Source of the DNA: Maratus speciosus
Taxonomy: Eukaryota; Arthropoda; Arachnida; Araneae; Salticidae
Reading direction: 5' to 3'
DNA: 64,000 bases
Assembly: GCA_963932465.1 (NCBI GenBank)
Contig: OZ010790.1
Coordinates: 351,627,087-351,691,086, forward strand
Part shown: piece by piece, positions 12,183 through 22,425 of the stretch
How the letters are laid out: the number at the start of each line of letters is the position of its first letter
How positions within the stretch are numbered: position 1 is the first letter of the stretch
Notes under the pieces: generated by a model
Databases searched by the model: none
What the model was told of the DNA's origin: nothing
The model's input: the letters and a program-made list of their open reading frames with translations, nothing else
Made by a program: the position numbers and the translations under genes

Positions 12183-12332
12183 ATGAAGATCCACAAACAT
12201 ATCATTCTCTACACCTTTCAAAACTATCAGAACATTGCTATGAGCTGCATAATGATGATTTATATTCCACGGAAGTATTCATTCAGTCAGCATTTTTCAT
12301 CATAGAAAATTTTATAAAATCTATTCCACACT
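12183..12332 (+). CDS. Candidate orphan internal exon (unknown protein)
   Basis: A 150-nt segment bounded by a pyrimidine-rich acceptor (CTATTTATTTTCCAG, AG at 12181-12182) and a consensus donor GTAAGT at 12333. It has symmetric phase: two bases complete a split codon at the start and one base remains at the end. One frame is open throughout and encodes 49 full codons with low-simplicity composition, including EDPQTYHSLHLSKLSEHCYE and STEVFIQSAFFIIENFIKSI. That frame stays open upstream to 11978, but the upstream part looks unlike coding sequence. I do not recognise the family. The peptide looks helical and could belong to an alpha-helical repeat protein. No neighbouring exon was found, so a chance ORF remains possible. 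Confidence 0.3.
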
Positions 12333-12646
12333 GTAAGTAAATCCGTTTTCTTGATGACGCGATTATTTTCCCAATGAAAGAACATACCAAAACTTATCTC
12401 CAAACATTAGGTAGATCAATAAGCACTGGAAGCACTTGCTTATTTGGTGTAATAAGAAAACTTCTCTTGGCGAATGAGAAAGCACAAAAATACTGGCTTT
12501 ATTTTCCGACATCGTAGGAAAAATGCCGTACCATCGTAAGTTCATCCATTAAATCGTGCGAATTTTTTTAGAATACACAATACTAATGGTTAATTAAAAA
12601 TGAAATTTGGAGAACATCTAATTTTAGCAAAATTCATAATCGGTGT

Positions 12647-13397
12647 TTAAGGGGTCTTGTGCCTTTTAAACGCGGAGAAAATTAACGAAAAAATTCAAAG
12701 TTTAAATTTGTCTACCTTCATAACATTTTATGTATAAAAGTGAAAGTTTGAATATTGATTAAATAGATTGTGCTTTGTAATATGCTACCATTAGAAACTG
12801 ATTAGCCTTTCACGGAATTTCTGTATTGTTGAAATTAAAATAGCTCTTTTTTTTTATTCTGTAAGTCATTGCGCGCATGATATCTTGAGAACGTGTGTGT
12901 GAATTGTTATGGAATTTTGTGTAAAAATTAAGAAAATATGTGTGTCTAAAATGATCTACTCATAGGTCAAAATTATTTCATTAACTATGCAATGAAAAAA
13001 TTTATAAATAAAAATCATAAATTTACATTTTTTAATGAATAAAAATAATCATAACTAAAAATATTACCATTGTAATTATTTAAAAGTGAATCATTTTAAA
13101 CACATATACTTGCTTAGTGTCTACACCAAATTTCATAACAATCCATATATACGTTCTCAAGATATCGTGCGCACAATAACTGACTGAGTGAAAAAAAGAT
13201 TTGATTTAACTTGAACAAGACATAAATTCTGTAAACGACTAGTCAGTTTCTAGTGTCATTATATTTAAAAGCATAATCTGTTTAATCAAAAGTCAACATT
13301 TTATATTTATATATAAAAAAATTAATGAAGATACACTAATTCAAACTTTCAATGTTTTGTTAGTTTTCATCGAGTTTATACGTACATGACCCCTTAA
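12647..13397. mobile_element. TTAA-flanked long-TIR non-autonomous DNA element
   Basis: The element runs from TTAA-GGGGTC (12647-12656) to GACCCC-TTAA (13388-13397). The arms (about 12650-12990 and 13080-13395) are reverse complements over roughly 320-340 bp. Paired blocks include GATATCTTGAGAACGT (about 12881) with ACGTTCTCAAGATATC (about 13151), and AGAAACTGATTAG with CTAGTCAGTTTCT. The TTAA target duplication and GGG-type termini are compatible with Kolobok or piggyBac-type mobilisation in trans. There is no transposase. Confidence 0.8.
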
Positions 13398-13479
13398 GCT
13401 CGAAATAAAAATGGAAAGACTTTGAAACTAAAATAATAATAAATCAAGTGTTTTTAAGTACACTGTAAACTGAAATGTC

Positions 13480-13620
13480 TGCAATTAAGCCATTTGAGTG
13501 TCTGAAACGGAGTGTTCAATTTTCAGGCATTTTAAAATGTCTTAATTTATAAGACACTTGTAAGTGACTAAATTTCTGACATTCGAAATGTCTGAATTGC
13601 TTCCACATTTGACCCAACTC
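13480..13620. repeat. TGTCTGAA-rich dispersed repeat fragment
   Basis: Several copies of TGTCTGAA/TTCAGACA-type words spaced 25-45 bp apart. A similar cluster with AAGTGACTGAAT and TTCAGACAC occurs at about 33815-33935. Probably two remnants of one repeat. Confidence 0.35.
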
Positions 13621-13849
13621 TCAACTGTTGGTATTAGGTATCCATTTTCTACCAAAAAAATAATAAGCATTATACGCCACCATGTTTGACCACGTTCAGT
13701 ACTGTGAAAATATTTGACCATAAAGCATGGATGCTTTTGTTACAGAAGCAGCACGTGATTAAAGTACAGGCAAATTGGGAGTAGTCATGTCACAAAATTT
13801 AGAGCCTCCCAAATATGGTATGCAATTTTAATAAAGCTGATAATTTCAA

Positions 13850-14360
13850 TCTCTTTCGACATTATACTGATTATAATTAATAATTTGAACTTCTACAGTA
13901 GAATAAGATTAAAAACAAAAAATATATTTATCTAAATACAGAAAACTTCTTAATAGTGGGCACTTCGGGATTACGGAATTTGTCCGCTATTCGGAAGTGT
14001 CTACTTTTCTGGGCTAAAAGTATACAACTATGCATGCGTCGTGGATTGAAAAATGTGTTTACTAAATAGAGATGTCCTTTCTTTGGGAGTGTCCGTTATG
14101 GAGGTTTTACTGTAAAACCTTCATAACGGACAACTCTATTTAGAAAACATTCACCTTTGCAATCTGTAACTCATACATAAGTATATATCTTTACATCAGA
14201 GAAGCAAACACCTTCGAATAGCGGACAAATTCAGCAATCCCCAAGTACTCGCCATTGAGATATTTTATCTGTACTTATAAAAAGATATTTTTTGTTTTTA
14301 ATCTTATTCTAGCCTAAAACTTCAAAATATTGATTATAACCAAAGTACAATGTTGAAACA
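13850..14360. mobile_element. Head-to-head pogo-like element ends (about 260-bp palindrome arms)
   Basis: The junction GGAGGTTTTACTGTAAAACC (from 14100) joins two inverted copies of a pogo/Tigger-type terminus (CAGTAAAACCTCCATAACGG). The arms, about 13850-14112 and 14113-14360, share GAATAGCGGACAAATTC, TTTTTTGTTTTTAATCTTAT and flanking blocks in inverted order. The right-hand copy may extend to another terminus (GTTATGGAGGTTTTAGTG, ending about 14879). No coding sequence is present. The 63-codon frame at 14350 crosses it by chance. Confidence 0.7.
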
Positions 14361-14889
14361 GTTTCAAATTATCATTTTTACAAATAAGGCATACCAAATT
14401 CGGGAACACAAAAATCGAAGTGGGCTAAGGTGGTGGTGGGGGGATGGGTGCAAAGCACTGCCCAGTTTACTCAATGCTCATGATTTAATTAAATTCTGCG
14501 ACTGCAAAAAAATTAACTCTGCGTTATTCTTCGTTAAATAGAGCTGTCCGGTATTCAGGAGTGTCCGTTGTGGAGACTAATGAACATTCCCGAATAACAG
14601 CCCCCCTCCTTTTTTAGCGACCACCTTTTTAAATCCCATTACCTTACTCTAAAATTTAAAAATATTCCTAATAATGGGTGTAATTTCGAAATCGATATAA
14701 AATATCAGCTTTACAAAAATTGCATACCAAATCCCCCCCTACCCCCTAAAAAAAAATTAGAAAATTTGGGGAAGGGACCATTGCTTTATCAGATTCCATA
14801 TTAATCAACCTAATCCAGAGTCAGGCTAACCCTGTTTTATGTTTTGCTAAATAGAGGTTCCGTTATGGAGGTTTTAGTGTACATATTTA

Positions 14890-15026
14890 CAGTAAAACCT
14901 CCGTAACGAACGTTGCCGAATAACAGAAACATCTATTAACCAACTCCTATGAATCTGTGCATTTTTACTTCTCAATAGCTGATTAATTCCGTGCTCCAAA
15001 GGTGTCGCTATTTAGAGGTTTTACTG
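14890..15026. mobile_element. pogo-like MITE (137 bp) with TA target duplication
   Basis: Starts CAGTAAAACCTCCGTAAC and ends TTTAGAGGTTTTACTG, flanked by TA at 14888-14889 and 15027-15028. The TIR and TA duplication match pogo/Tigger-type Tc1/mariner elements. Too short to encode anything. Confidence 0.8.
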
Positions 15027-15371
15027 TATATTCATTTATACATATTTTTAAAATCATAAAAATTGTTTCATTTTTTATAACAGTATAAGAAATACGCAGA
15101 AATAAATTCAAGGTCCATCGGCTAACATTATCGAATAATATTTTGCAAAATTACTTTAATACATAATTCGAAACACGAAAACTAACGAATTAATATTAAT
15201 ATACGATAACTTACAAAATAAATTTAAATGCAACAAAGATGACGTACGTTGCTATGCACAATATCAAACACACACAGTACACACACACATACAAATCCCT
15301 CCCGTAAAAATCAGATTTCATTTTTTTAATTGCTTTCTCTCTTTTTTTTCATGACTTTTTTTTACCCCCAG

Positions 15372-15402
<31 letters not shown>

Positions 15403-15584
15403 CAGGGGCGTAGCTACAGATATTTTTTCGGGGGGGGGGATTTCTAATTATTGGTTTGTTTAATAAGAAACAAACATGCAGGTCCTGAACACGATTTGAC
15501 TGTTTTTAGAAAATGTCTGTCTGTGTGTATGTGACACAAAGTTTGTGGGTGCTCTATCTTAGGGTGGGGGGGGGGGGCAAGAAC

Positions 15585-15965
15585 TTATGCGCGGAATTTA
15601 ATAAAACTTTAGATTCAGTTATATAATGATAAAAATTAATGCTGATTAGTTTTTGGAGTAAATCAGCCAATTGGTGTTTGCTGCATTTTTCACGATTTAC
15701 ATGATTTTAGCGATAGTTATCTCTTAAAAACTGTTGCACGGAATTTGATCTGACTTCTTATTCTGTTAAACCTTGCTATAATTATGTGGCTTTTGTGTAT
15801 ATCATGTAACAGGTGCACTGTTGTGCAGCATTTTTCACGATTTTTGCGTTAGCTATATCTGAAAGACTAATGCACGGAATTTAGTCAAACTTCATATTTG
15901 GTTGCACTTCCTTATTGTGCTCGTGTGTATAGTGGCCAAAGGTGTCGCTTTTGTGCACTTTGGGT
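15585..15965 (+). repeat. Three tandem units of about 137-150 bp
   Basis: Units start at about 15589, 15735 and 15871 with GC(G/A)CGGAATTT. They share GCATTTTTCACGATTT and TTAGC.ATA.TTATCT-type blocks. They lie subterminally in the hAT element, where transposase-binding repeats are often found; that role is inference. Confidence 0.65.
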
Positions 15966-16116
15966 TTGGAATTTTGGTTGCAGACATCTAACAGGTTGTG
16001 TGCCGAAATTCAATGATATGTTTGAAAAATGCGATGATTCTCCATTCTAAATGGGCACAATTAAACGAATCCAACCTTTAGAACTCGTTATTACGGGCAT
16101 GGATTGTTATTTAATT

Positions 16117-16326
16117 TTAGCATTGCGATTGTAAATCTTGAGGTATTAACATGTATGGGATAGAATAAAGTTTTAGGATTGACACATCCGAATAGTTTTC
16201 ATTTAACATTAATTCTTCTGGTCTTGATGATAATTTATCGTCCAGTTTAATAAAATCCACTATTTCACTTTCACATTTTAAAAGCATTAGGCTGTGAAGT
16301 CTGTCATCCCTCATTGTAGTTTGCAA
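16117..16326 (-). pseudogene. hAT-family transposase C-terminal relic (ZMYM1/THAP-like)
   Basis: Minus-strand translation includes QTTMRDDRLHSLMLL followed by KCESEIVDFIKLDDKL. This matches the conserved closing helix region of hAT dimerisation domains (pattern ..TM..ERL..L.LL..E.....) found in ZMYM1-like and THAP0-like transposases. After that the frame runs into unrelated sequence and a stop. More upstream coding (16800-17130 on the minus strand, including FGASKNRYEDEKA) is broken by many stops. The catalytic RNase H-like core is not recognisable. Active hAT transposases cut DNA and make 8-bp duplications, consistent with the flanks of this element. Confidence is moderate because only about 35 residues are diagnostic. 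Confidence 0.55.
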
Positions 16327-17325
16327 TACATATTTTTAATTTTTTTTTAATTTTTGCCTAATGATTCTTTTATTAGATGCAACTTCATAAAGATAAGCTG
16401 CTGTGAATGTTAAGGTATGAATATATAGTTTGAATGCGTGACCCAAGTAGTCTTTGAATTTCATGGCATGAGTAAAAGGTTTGTTAAGTTAGTTGGGATT
16501 TGGTTTATTTCTATTTGACTCTGCAAGTCATGTACATCCGGTTTCATATCCAGGTGGAAACATTATTGACTTTTCTAAGTTAGTGATACTCAAATTTGCC
16601 TACCACGATTCTAATATAAATATGAAATGTAACGGTGCAATATTCTCTTGATGTAGGGAACATTGTCCTTTAAGTCCATTACTAAATTACCGAAATTTTC
16701 TTGTATTTCTTATAATTATTTCCTGTAAAACTTAAGTGTATCAGTGTTCATTGTTGTGCTATTATTTTTATCTATTCCCTTTGGTGAAACCGTTTTCCTA
16801 CCATGCTTTCGGAAGGCAGCTTCTTCAGTCACATCCTAAAATTCATAATTGTTTGTGAACTTGTCTATATCTTTAGATATATAGAATATCTTTATTTCTT
16901 CAAAATTTTATTCAAGTGCAACATGTCAGTGTTACAGTGCATGTCAATGTTTTTCAGTTGATGGACTGCTTTCGTGGTCCTATTTCTGTTCCAAATTAAA
17001 ATCGTCCTCTTTTTAAGCTTTTTCATCCTCGTATCGATTTTTAGATGCTCCAAAATCTTTTACGAAAACTCTTTTCCTATTATGAAGGTTTTTTTCGTGC
17101 TGACATTTATAGTCATTTTTTAGAACAGCTTTAAACACACAACACTGGACTTTTGGTTTAAAATTTCATAAACAACTATAAATATGAACGAACAAGACTG
17201 ATATATATTTCGCACACAAATAAAAGTAAAATGGGACAAATTTATCTAAACTAAGCACTTCTTATATTCACATTTGCTCATATAACGCTTTTTGCTTGAC
17301 TGCGAAGGGTTAACTAATTTTTGCG

Positions 17326-17327
<2 letters not shown>

Positions 17328-17376
<49 letters not shown>
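17328..17376. repeat. poly-A tract (49 nt)
   Basis: Longest homopolymer in the window, inside the hAT element. Possibly the tail of a lost retroposed insertion, but no body is recognised. Confidence 0.95.
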
Positions 17377-17377
<1 letters not shown>

Positions 17378-17946
17378 ATGAATGAGTAAAATGTTGTTCA
17401 AAAATCGCGAAATTAGTTAAAAAATTGGTGCAATTTGTGAAAACTCATCAAATCTTCTTGTCCAGATGCTTTTCAAGTAGGTGACTACATTCCTTTCTGT
17501 TGTGCTACAAGTGATCTACAATTTTCAAAAGAAGATGCTATCACTTTGGATTAAAATAACTGTATTCTCTTTTGTGAGGAGAAGGGGAAGTAGGGTGAAA
17601 TTTTTGAGAAAGGAACAAAGTTTTGGAGGAAATAAAGGAACTGGATAATCAGCTATTGATAGAGAGGAGTAGAGAAATTTAGGTCTGGTAGATGTATAAT
17701 ATTTTTGTATATTTGAAAAACACAATGGTACATTGACTGTGGCTGATTTCTTTAGATAATTTAACTTGTATGATGTTACAGTACTTAGAAACATAATCAC
17801 CAGAACAATAAAAAAATCGTAATTTTTTTATTATTACTTTTAAAAAAGAAATTGTCTCAAAAATCTAGAATTTCCCAACTCTAAGATCAAATATCCCAAC
17901 TTCACATATATTGCGGGAGGGCTCCCCTCCTAACCCTCCGCCCCAG

Positions 17947-17949
17947 TAC

Positions 17950-17977
<28 letters not shown>
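17947..17977. repeat. (TA)n microsatellite between hAT and Naiad elements
   Basis: Direct TA repeats that serve as the right flank of the hAT element and the left flank of the Penelope-like element. Confidence 0.9.
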
Positions 17978-17980
<3 letters not shown>

Positions 17981-18688
17981 GTTTTTGAGAAAAATAAAAA
18001 AATATATAAAAATAATAAAAAATGTGGAAAAAATTATAGAAAATATTGTGAGTTTGATATTTTTTTGGAAAGAGGGGAGGTTGAAGGTATACGGAATAGG
18101 AAATCAACCAGGCATAATACCAGATATATTTATAACAGTGATTTAATTAATGAGAATTACGAAGGAGGAGAAGGTAGAGATATCGAAGTAAAATATAAAA
18201 CTAGAATGTTTTATAACTCAAACTTAAAAAGGGAGATGAATTCCAGTAATCTTAAATTAAGAAAATGTAGTGATAAACGTTGTAAAGTTTGCCCGAGTGT
18301 GGGCTCAGAGTATAATACTATCGAGGACATGAGATATTTAAAAGTATGTAAGGTTTACAACAGTTTTTATAAACTTAGTTGTAAGATATGTGGTATGGCA
18401 TATATTGGTCAAACTTTCGACCCGATTAATAAGCGTTCTAATAACCATAAGTCTGATATCAGACATTGTAAATCTAATAAAGAAGAACAAGAGATTGAAA
18501 TTAGACATTTCAACAGGCATGGTATTGAAAATATGGAATTAACGATTTTAAGGAATGTTCCTAACAAAAAGGAAAGATTGATAAGTGAAAGTGAAATGAT
18601 GATTAAATGCGGAACTGTATACCCTTACGGGTTAAATGTTATGTTCAATGGAACTAACGTTATGAAAAAATTAAGAAACAGTTTATAA
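17978..18688 (+). pseudogene. Naiad-like element: N-terminal GIY-YIG endonuclease region
   Basis: 236 codons from the ATG at 17978 to TAA at 18686. The first 90 residues are Lys/Asn-rich. Then comes KCSDKRCKVC (residues 97-105) and the endonuclease. It shows FYKLSCKICGMAYIGQT (130-146; zinc-ligand Cys135/Cys138 and the YIG core), R153 with H157 and H163 (KRSNNHKSDIRHCK), then ERLISESEMMIK with the likely catalytic Glu, and YPYGLN (215-220). The C-C-H-H set is typical of Penelope-family endonucleases, which nick target DNA to prime reverse transcription. Reading continues in the same frame past the TAA for 70 codons, so the stop looks like later damage. Whether the ATG is the original start is unsure because the 5' end lies at the microsatellite. 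Confidence 0.8.
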
Positions 18689-19285
18689 GAAGTTTCAATA
18701 TACGATCGTATTGAACATCATTTGAATTATAAATTCAATAAGGAGTTAGAACGCAAGAAATTAGTAAAGGGTTATGATAATATCAATGAAATTAAAAGTT
18801 TAATTCTTAGGAGTGATTTTGAGGGATTAGTCAGAAATATAAAATTTATTATATTTAATGTGAAAAAACGTTTTATAGGTGATTTGTTAAACTTATTGTG
18901 ATCACATAAGAGTAATTACAATATTGACTTGGCTTTGGACATTTTGAGGTATAGGATTAGATCACAACATTTGGAGGAATATCTGGGGAGAAGCAATAAC
19001 AACAATAGATTAGTTAATAGAATGTATTTTGTAATGGATTACATAGAAATAAAAAAAAAACATAGCATAAATATGGGAAAGGTATTGAATAAATACAATG
19101 ATTTGCTTCCAGATAAGGACATGGAAATTGTCAAGGTTTTTAGATATGATAAACCTTTAGGACGTATGGTTTTTAACTATAATAATTTTTCAAAAGAAAT
19201 TGGTAGGAACAACGATAATAATTTATGCCATTGTTATGATCCAAGTCATCGTGATTTTGTGGATGTGGTCACGGTCATGTATTGA
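18689..19285 (+). pseudogene. Naiad-like element: linker with CxC motif
   Basis: In frame with the endonuclease, interrupted by one TGA at 18899-18901. Residues after the TGA run SHKSNYNIDLALDILRYRI and on to FRYDKPLGRMVFNYNNFSKE, then CHC (19226-19234) in NNLCHCYDPSHRDF. A CxC motif between endonuclease and RT is the signature of permuted Penelope elements. The reading frame shifts by one near 19260. The other frame continues GHVLTGNLDIV, NKTLRDYMKFGTKCR, the pre-RT segment common to Penelope and telomerase-type RTs. It returns to the first frame near 19385. The TGA could be a decayed Trp or Arg codon or a selenocysteine codon; this copy alone cannot tell. Confidence 0.75.
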
Positions 19286-19385
19286 CCGGAAATTTGGATA
19301 TTGTCAAAAACAAGACATTGAGGGATTATATGAAATTTGGTACAAAATGTCGTTTAAAAAGATTAAATACTAAGGATTTTATAAA

Positions 19386-20732
19386 AAACGATTAAAAATG
19401 CTTACGTTGATATGCTTATACATAAACTAATGAATAAATTTTACTTACCAGAAATAGCTTTTCTGGAATGGAAACATAACATACTGAAATAATTGTGTTC
19501 AATATACAACGGTAAAACAGAGGGGATTTCGTTGGAGAATTATAAAATATTAAAAGATTCTATTAAGGATTTGCAGAGTAGCTTTATTGTAACATATATT
19601 CATAAAGCAAATACAAACTTTGCAATTATTTGTAAAGAGCTATACCGTAATCAATTAAGACAATGTTATAATAATACACATAATTATAGGTTATTAAATA
19701 CCAGTGTAAAAGAAACAGAAAGTAGAATTGATGCTATTTACAAAAGGTTAAAATACACACAACGTAGTAAAGAATTGCCTTATATGGTTTTGGTTCCTAC
19801 ATTTCATAAGGATCCCATTCCCTTTCGAACAATTACATGTGGTTTCGGCACTTATTTGGAAGTTTCTAATAAAAAGTTTTTGGATATTTTGCAGAGTTTA
19901 TTTGAAGTGGCATTAAAACAAAATTACACATGTATTATAAAAAATAGTTTTGAGTTACTTAATAGATTGAAGTGTTTGAGTAATGTTAAAGGTTCATATG
20001 TTTATGATTTTGAAGATTTATGTAATAGTATTAATTTAACTGATCTTAAAAATAAAATGTTTGACTTTTTTAAGCGGTACAATATTTTGGGTAAAAAATT
20101 GGATCATTTAACAAATTTATTTAATTTTGTAGTTAATGAAAATTATTTACTCGATGGTAAACATGTGTTTCAACAGATAAGGGGTATACCTATGGGGGTA
20201 GTTGTAGTTCGGTACTTGCAGATATTTATTTATTTTTATACGAGATTAATGAGACATTAAATAAGGATTTTTTAAGTTTTAGATATATTGATGATGTATT
20301 GATGATTAGGATTAACGATTCCAAAAGCGATTTAAATTTAGACTACTATACACATTAAAGAAAACTTCATATGACGAAAAACATGTAAATTATTTGGATA
20401 TCACTATCGAAATTGGGAGGGGTGGATTGAAGACCTGCATTTATGATAAGAGAAGGGATTACAACTTTGAAACAATAAATATATTAAATTTTAATTCCAA
20501 TGTACATATTTCCATTTTCAGAAATATCATTATCAATAGTTTAATAAGGATTGCTAAGCTAAATTCTAATCATGATAGTATAAGAAATGATATTAAAAAT
20601 CTCTATCAGGATGCAATTTTCCAGTATTATCCTATTAGACTGTTAAATAGTTTGACAAACAATTTAGTCAAGGATAAAGATTACCGCGATGTTTTGCTTT
20701 TGGCGATTAAGAACATCGCCAAATATTCGTAG
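19386..20732 (+). pseudogene. Naiad-like element: reverse transcriptase region
   Basis: The frame at 19386-20200 contains IAFLEWKH, a TAA at 19490, FIVTYIHKANTNFAIICKEL, the fingers motif PIPFRTITCG, the palm motif SYVYDFEDLCNSIN (first catalytic Asp) and QIRGIPMG. A one-base loss in the G run at 20194-20198 moves the frame to SCSSVLADIYLFLYE and the catalytic RYIDDVLM (YIDD at 20284-20295). This ends at a TAA (20356). Another frame then carries KTSYDEKHVNYLDITIEI and IYDKRRDYNF to TAG at 20730. Penelope RTs are related to telomerase RT and copy element RNA at the nicked target. Domain order and motifs are complete, so this was a full-length or nearly full-length copy that decayed in place. 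Confidence 0.85.
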
Positions 20733-21040
20733 GCTTTATAAGGAGTTCAGTTTGGAAGCGTCGTTCTTTTCGAATTGGGTTACTGCTTTGTTTGGCCAGT
20801 TTTAAAGTTTTCTTTGGTCAGTATGGTCTCGACAGATATGGGGAAAGTTGCATGTCTAATTACCGGTATAACCCAGCATGTCTTTAGCCTTGCAATCTGT
20901 CTCCAATGTATGTGTTCTGTCTGTTCATGGTTTTGTTAGTAAGAATTTTCCATGGTTATTTTGTTAATTTTTCTCAGTAGTTCAGTAGTTTTGGGATTGG
21001 ATGTATAGTATGTGTTATATATATATGCTTTGAGAAAAAT

Positions 21041-21566
21041 AATGTAAGAATTTTTTTTTTTTGGATGAATATTAAAGTAAAAATACTTTATTTAACTTTA
21101 ATTTATTTATTAGTTTAAAAAATAATAATCATATGAAAATATATACATAAATGGAGAAAACATAATAAGAATAATCGTATTGTAAAATCACATTATCTTC
21201 TTAAACAATTAAATATCATCATTGTTACCAATCAGTAGTCATTGCTGAAATTAGTTGTGTCGAATATTAGTGTATAACTGTTTTAAGAATTGGTTTATTA
21301 AGATTTGAAATACAAAAAGAAAACACCTTATTACAAAAATGAAAACCATTTAGAAATCTAAATGACCCTGCAATGGGCAACAGATGTGTAATATTTGTAC
21401 CCATGGGTTGTTTTTTCCCCTCATATTATTAGGTAGCTTTCATTACAAAAAGCTACATATTGCAGCCGTTCGGAGGAAAGCGATTTCAAAAAAATTTGTT
21501 ATATTTTCATCGATCATGACCCCCAGACCCCGAAACCACCCTCTGTTCAAAATTGATATATATATA
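21041..21566. other. AT-rich spacer between Naiad and LTR elements
   Basis: No recognised feature. Ends in a TA tract that flanks the LTR element. Confidence 0.4.
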
Positions 21567-22425
21567 TGAAATGATTCCGCTTGTGCGTCATATTATTTGA
21601 GTGTAGTAGTCATGACCTTACAAGAAGATGAGGCAGTTGGTGCTGAACCTGACTTTTATTTTTCTGTAATAATACATGATATCATCTGAAGTCAGGTCCT
21701 GTGACTTGGAAGATGTTAGGGGCCAAAGTTATCCCTAAATCATTCTTGATATTCTACAGAGGACTGCATCATAATCTGACTTAACCTTCCTCTGCACCGC
21801 GCTTTTAATGCCATAGTTATTATTTTTTCCAGCGGAGGGCAGAAGTAACAAATTGGGAGGCTTAATCTTTCATGATTGGTGCATTATCTTTTTTATAACT
21901 GTTTTTTTATGTGGAGACAAAGAGTCTGAACTTATGATTGCGCAACAAGAGCTAATTCTAATTTAAATGTTAAATATTATTTATGAAGCAATCATAATAT
22001 GAAATGTCAACCAGACAAAAGCTACTTATGATTTATTGCTAATCAATTTTCTACTTTGACACCAATTAAACTAACATATTTACTTTGATTTATTGATTTA
22101 AAATTAATCCTTTGTTGTTTATAATTTGATTCTTAAACTATCTAGCATAGCCTGAAAAACTCATTTTGTTTATGCTATAAATATAATGATGCTTCACAGA
22201 TAATTTAATATGTTTTATGATGACTGTCTTATGACAACAAAGGGTAATTTGTTTTCCAAATCTGTTTCATAAATATCAATCAGTGTCAAAGATTTTTATG
22301 ATGAAGAAAATATTTTTATTTATTTGTTTTAAGAGTCTATGAAAAATAAGTTGGGTTTCCTGATTTAAAAAAGATTTTATCTTTTAAAAAAGGTTTTATT
22401 TTATTTACTTATTTTTATCCTTTCA
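21567..22425 (-). repeat. 3' LTR (left copy)
   Basis: Starts TGAAATGATTC, ends CCTTTCA, next to the polypurine tract on its right (22426-22442 region read on the minus strand). About 35 substitutions or small indels separate it from the other LTR. Confidence 0.85.

Larger units (their letters stand above)
15403..17946 (-). mobile_element. hAT element with 8-bp target duplication
   Basis: The left terminus CAGGGGCGTAG (15403) pairs with the right terminus CTCCGCCCCAG (ending 17946) as short imperfect TIRs. Identical 8-bp sequences TACATATA flank both ends (15395-15402 and 17947-17954). An 8-bp TSD and CAGGGG-type TIRs are hAT hallmarks. The TSD lies in a TA tract, but the internal TAC makes the match informative. 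The interior holds a tandem repeat near the left end, a relic of a hAT/ZMYM1-like transposase on the minus strand, and a 49-nt poly-A run. The element is non-functional. Confidence 0.75.
17978..21014 (+). mobile_element. Penelope-like retroelement with N-terminal GIY-YIG (Naiad type), decayed
   Basis: About 2.75 kb of contiguous coding relic in the order GIY-YIG endonuclease, CxC linker, reverse transcriptase, followed by about 280 bp of 3' sequence. Canonical Penelope elements have the endonuclease at the C-terminus. The permuted order plus a CxC linker is what is described for the Naiad clade, which is abundant in invertebrates, including spiders, and favours microsatellite targets. The copy begins directly after a TA tract and ends before another TA tract (21015-21027). 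The 14-mer TTTGAGAAAAATAA follows both tracts (17984 and 21029), suggesting a short remnant of the pseudo-LTR or tandem arrangement. Three in-frame stops (TAA 18686, TGA 18899, TAA 19490) and at least three frameshifts make it inactive. Confidence 0.85.

Noticed and set aside
17525..17800. 91-codon minus-strand frame inside the hAT element
   Set aside because: No hAT domain or zinc-finger motif recognisable; composition unlike a BED finger or RNase H-like core.
20733..21014. SECIS element for the Naiad-like copy
   Set aside because: I looked for an ATGA...AA...GA core in a stem in the 3' region and did not find a convincing one.
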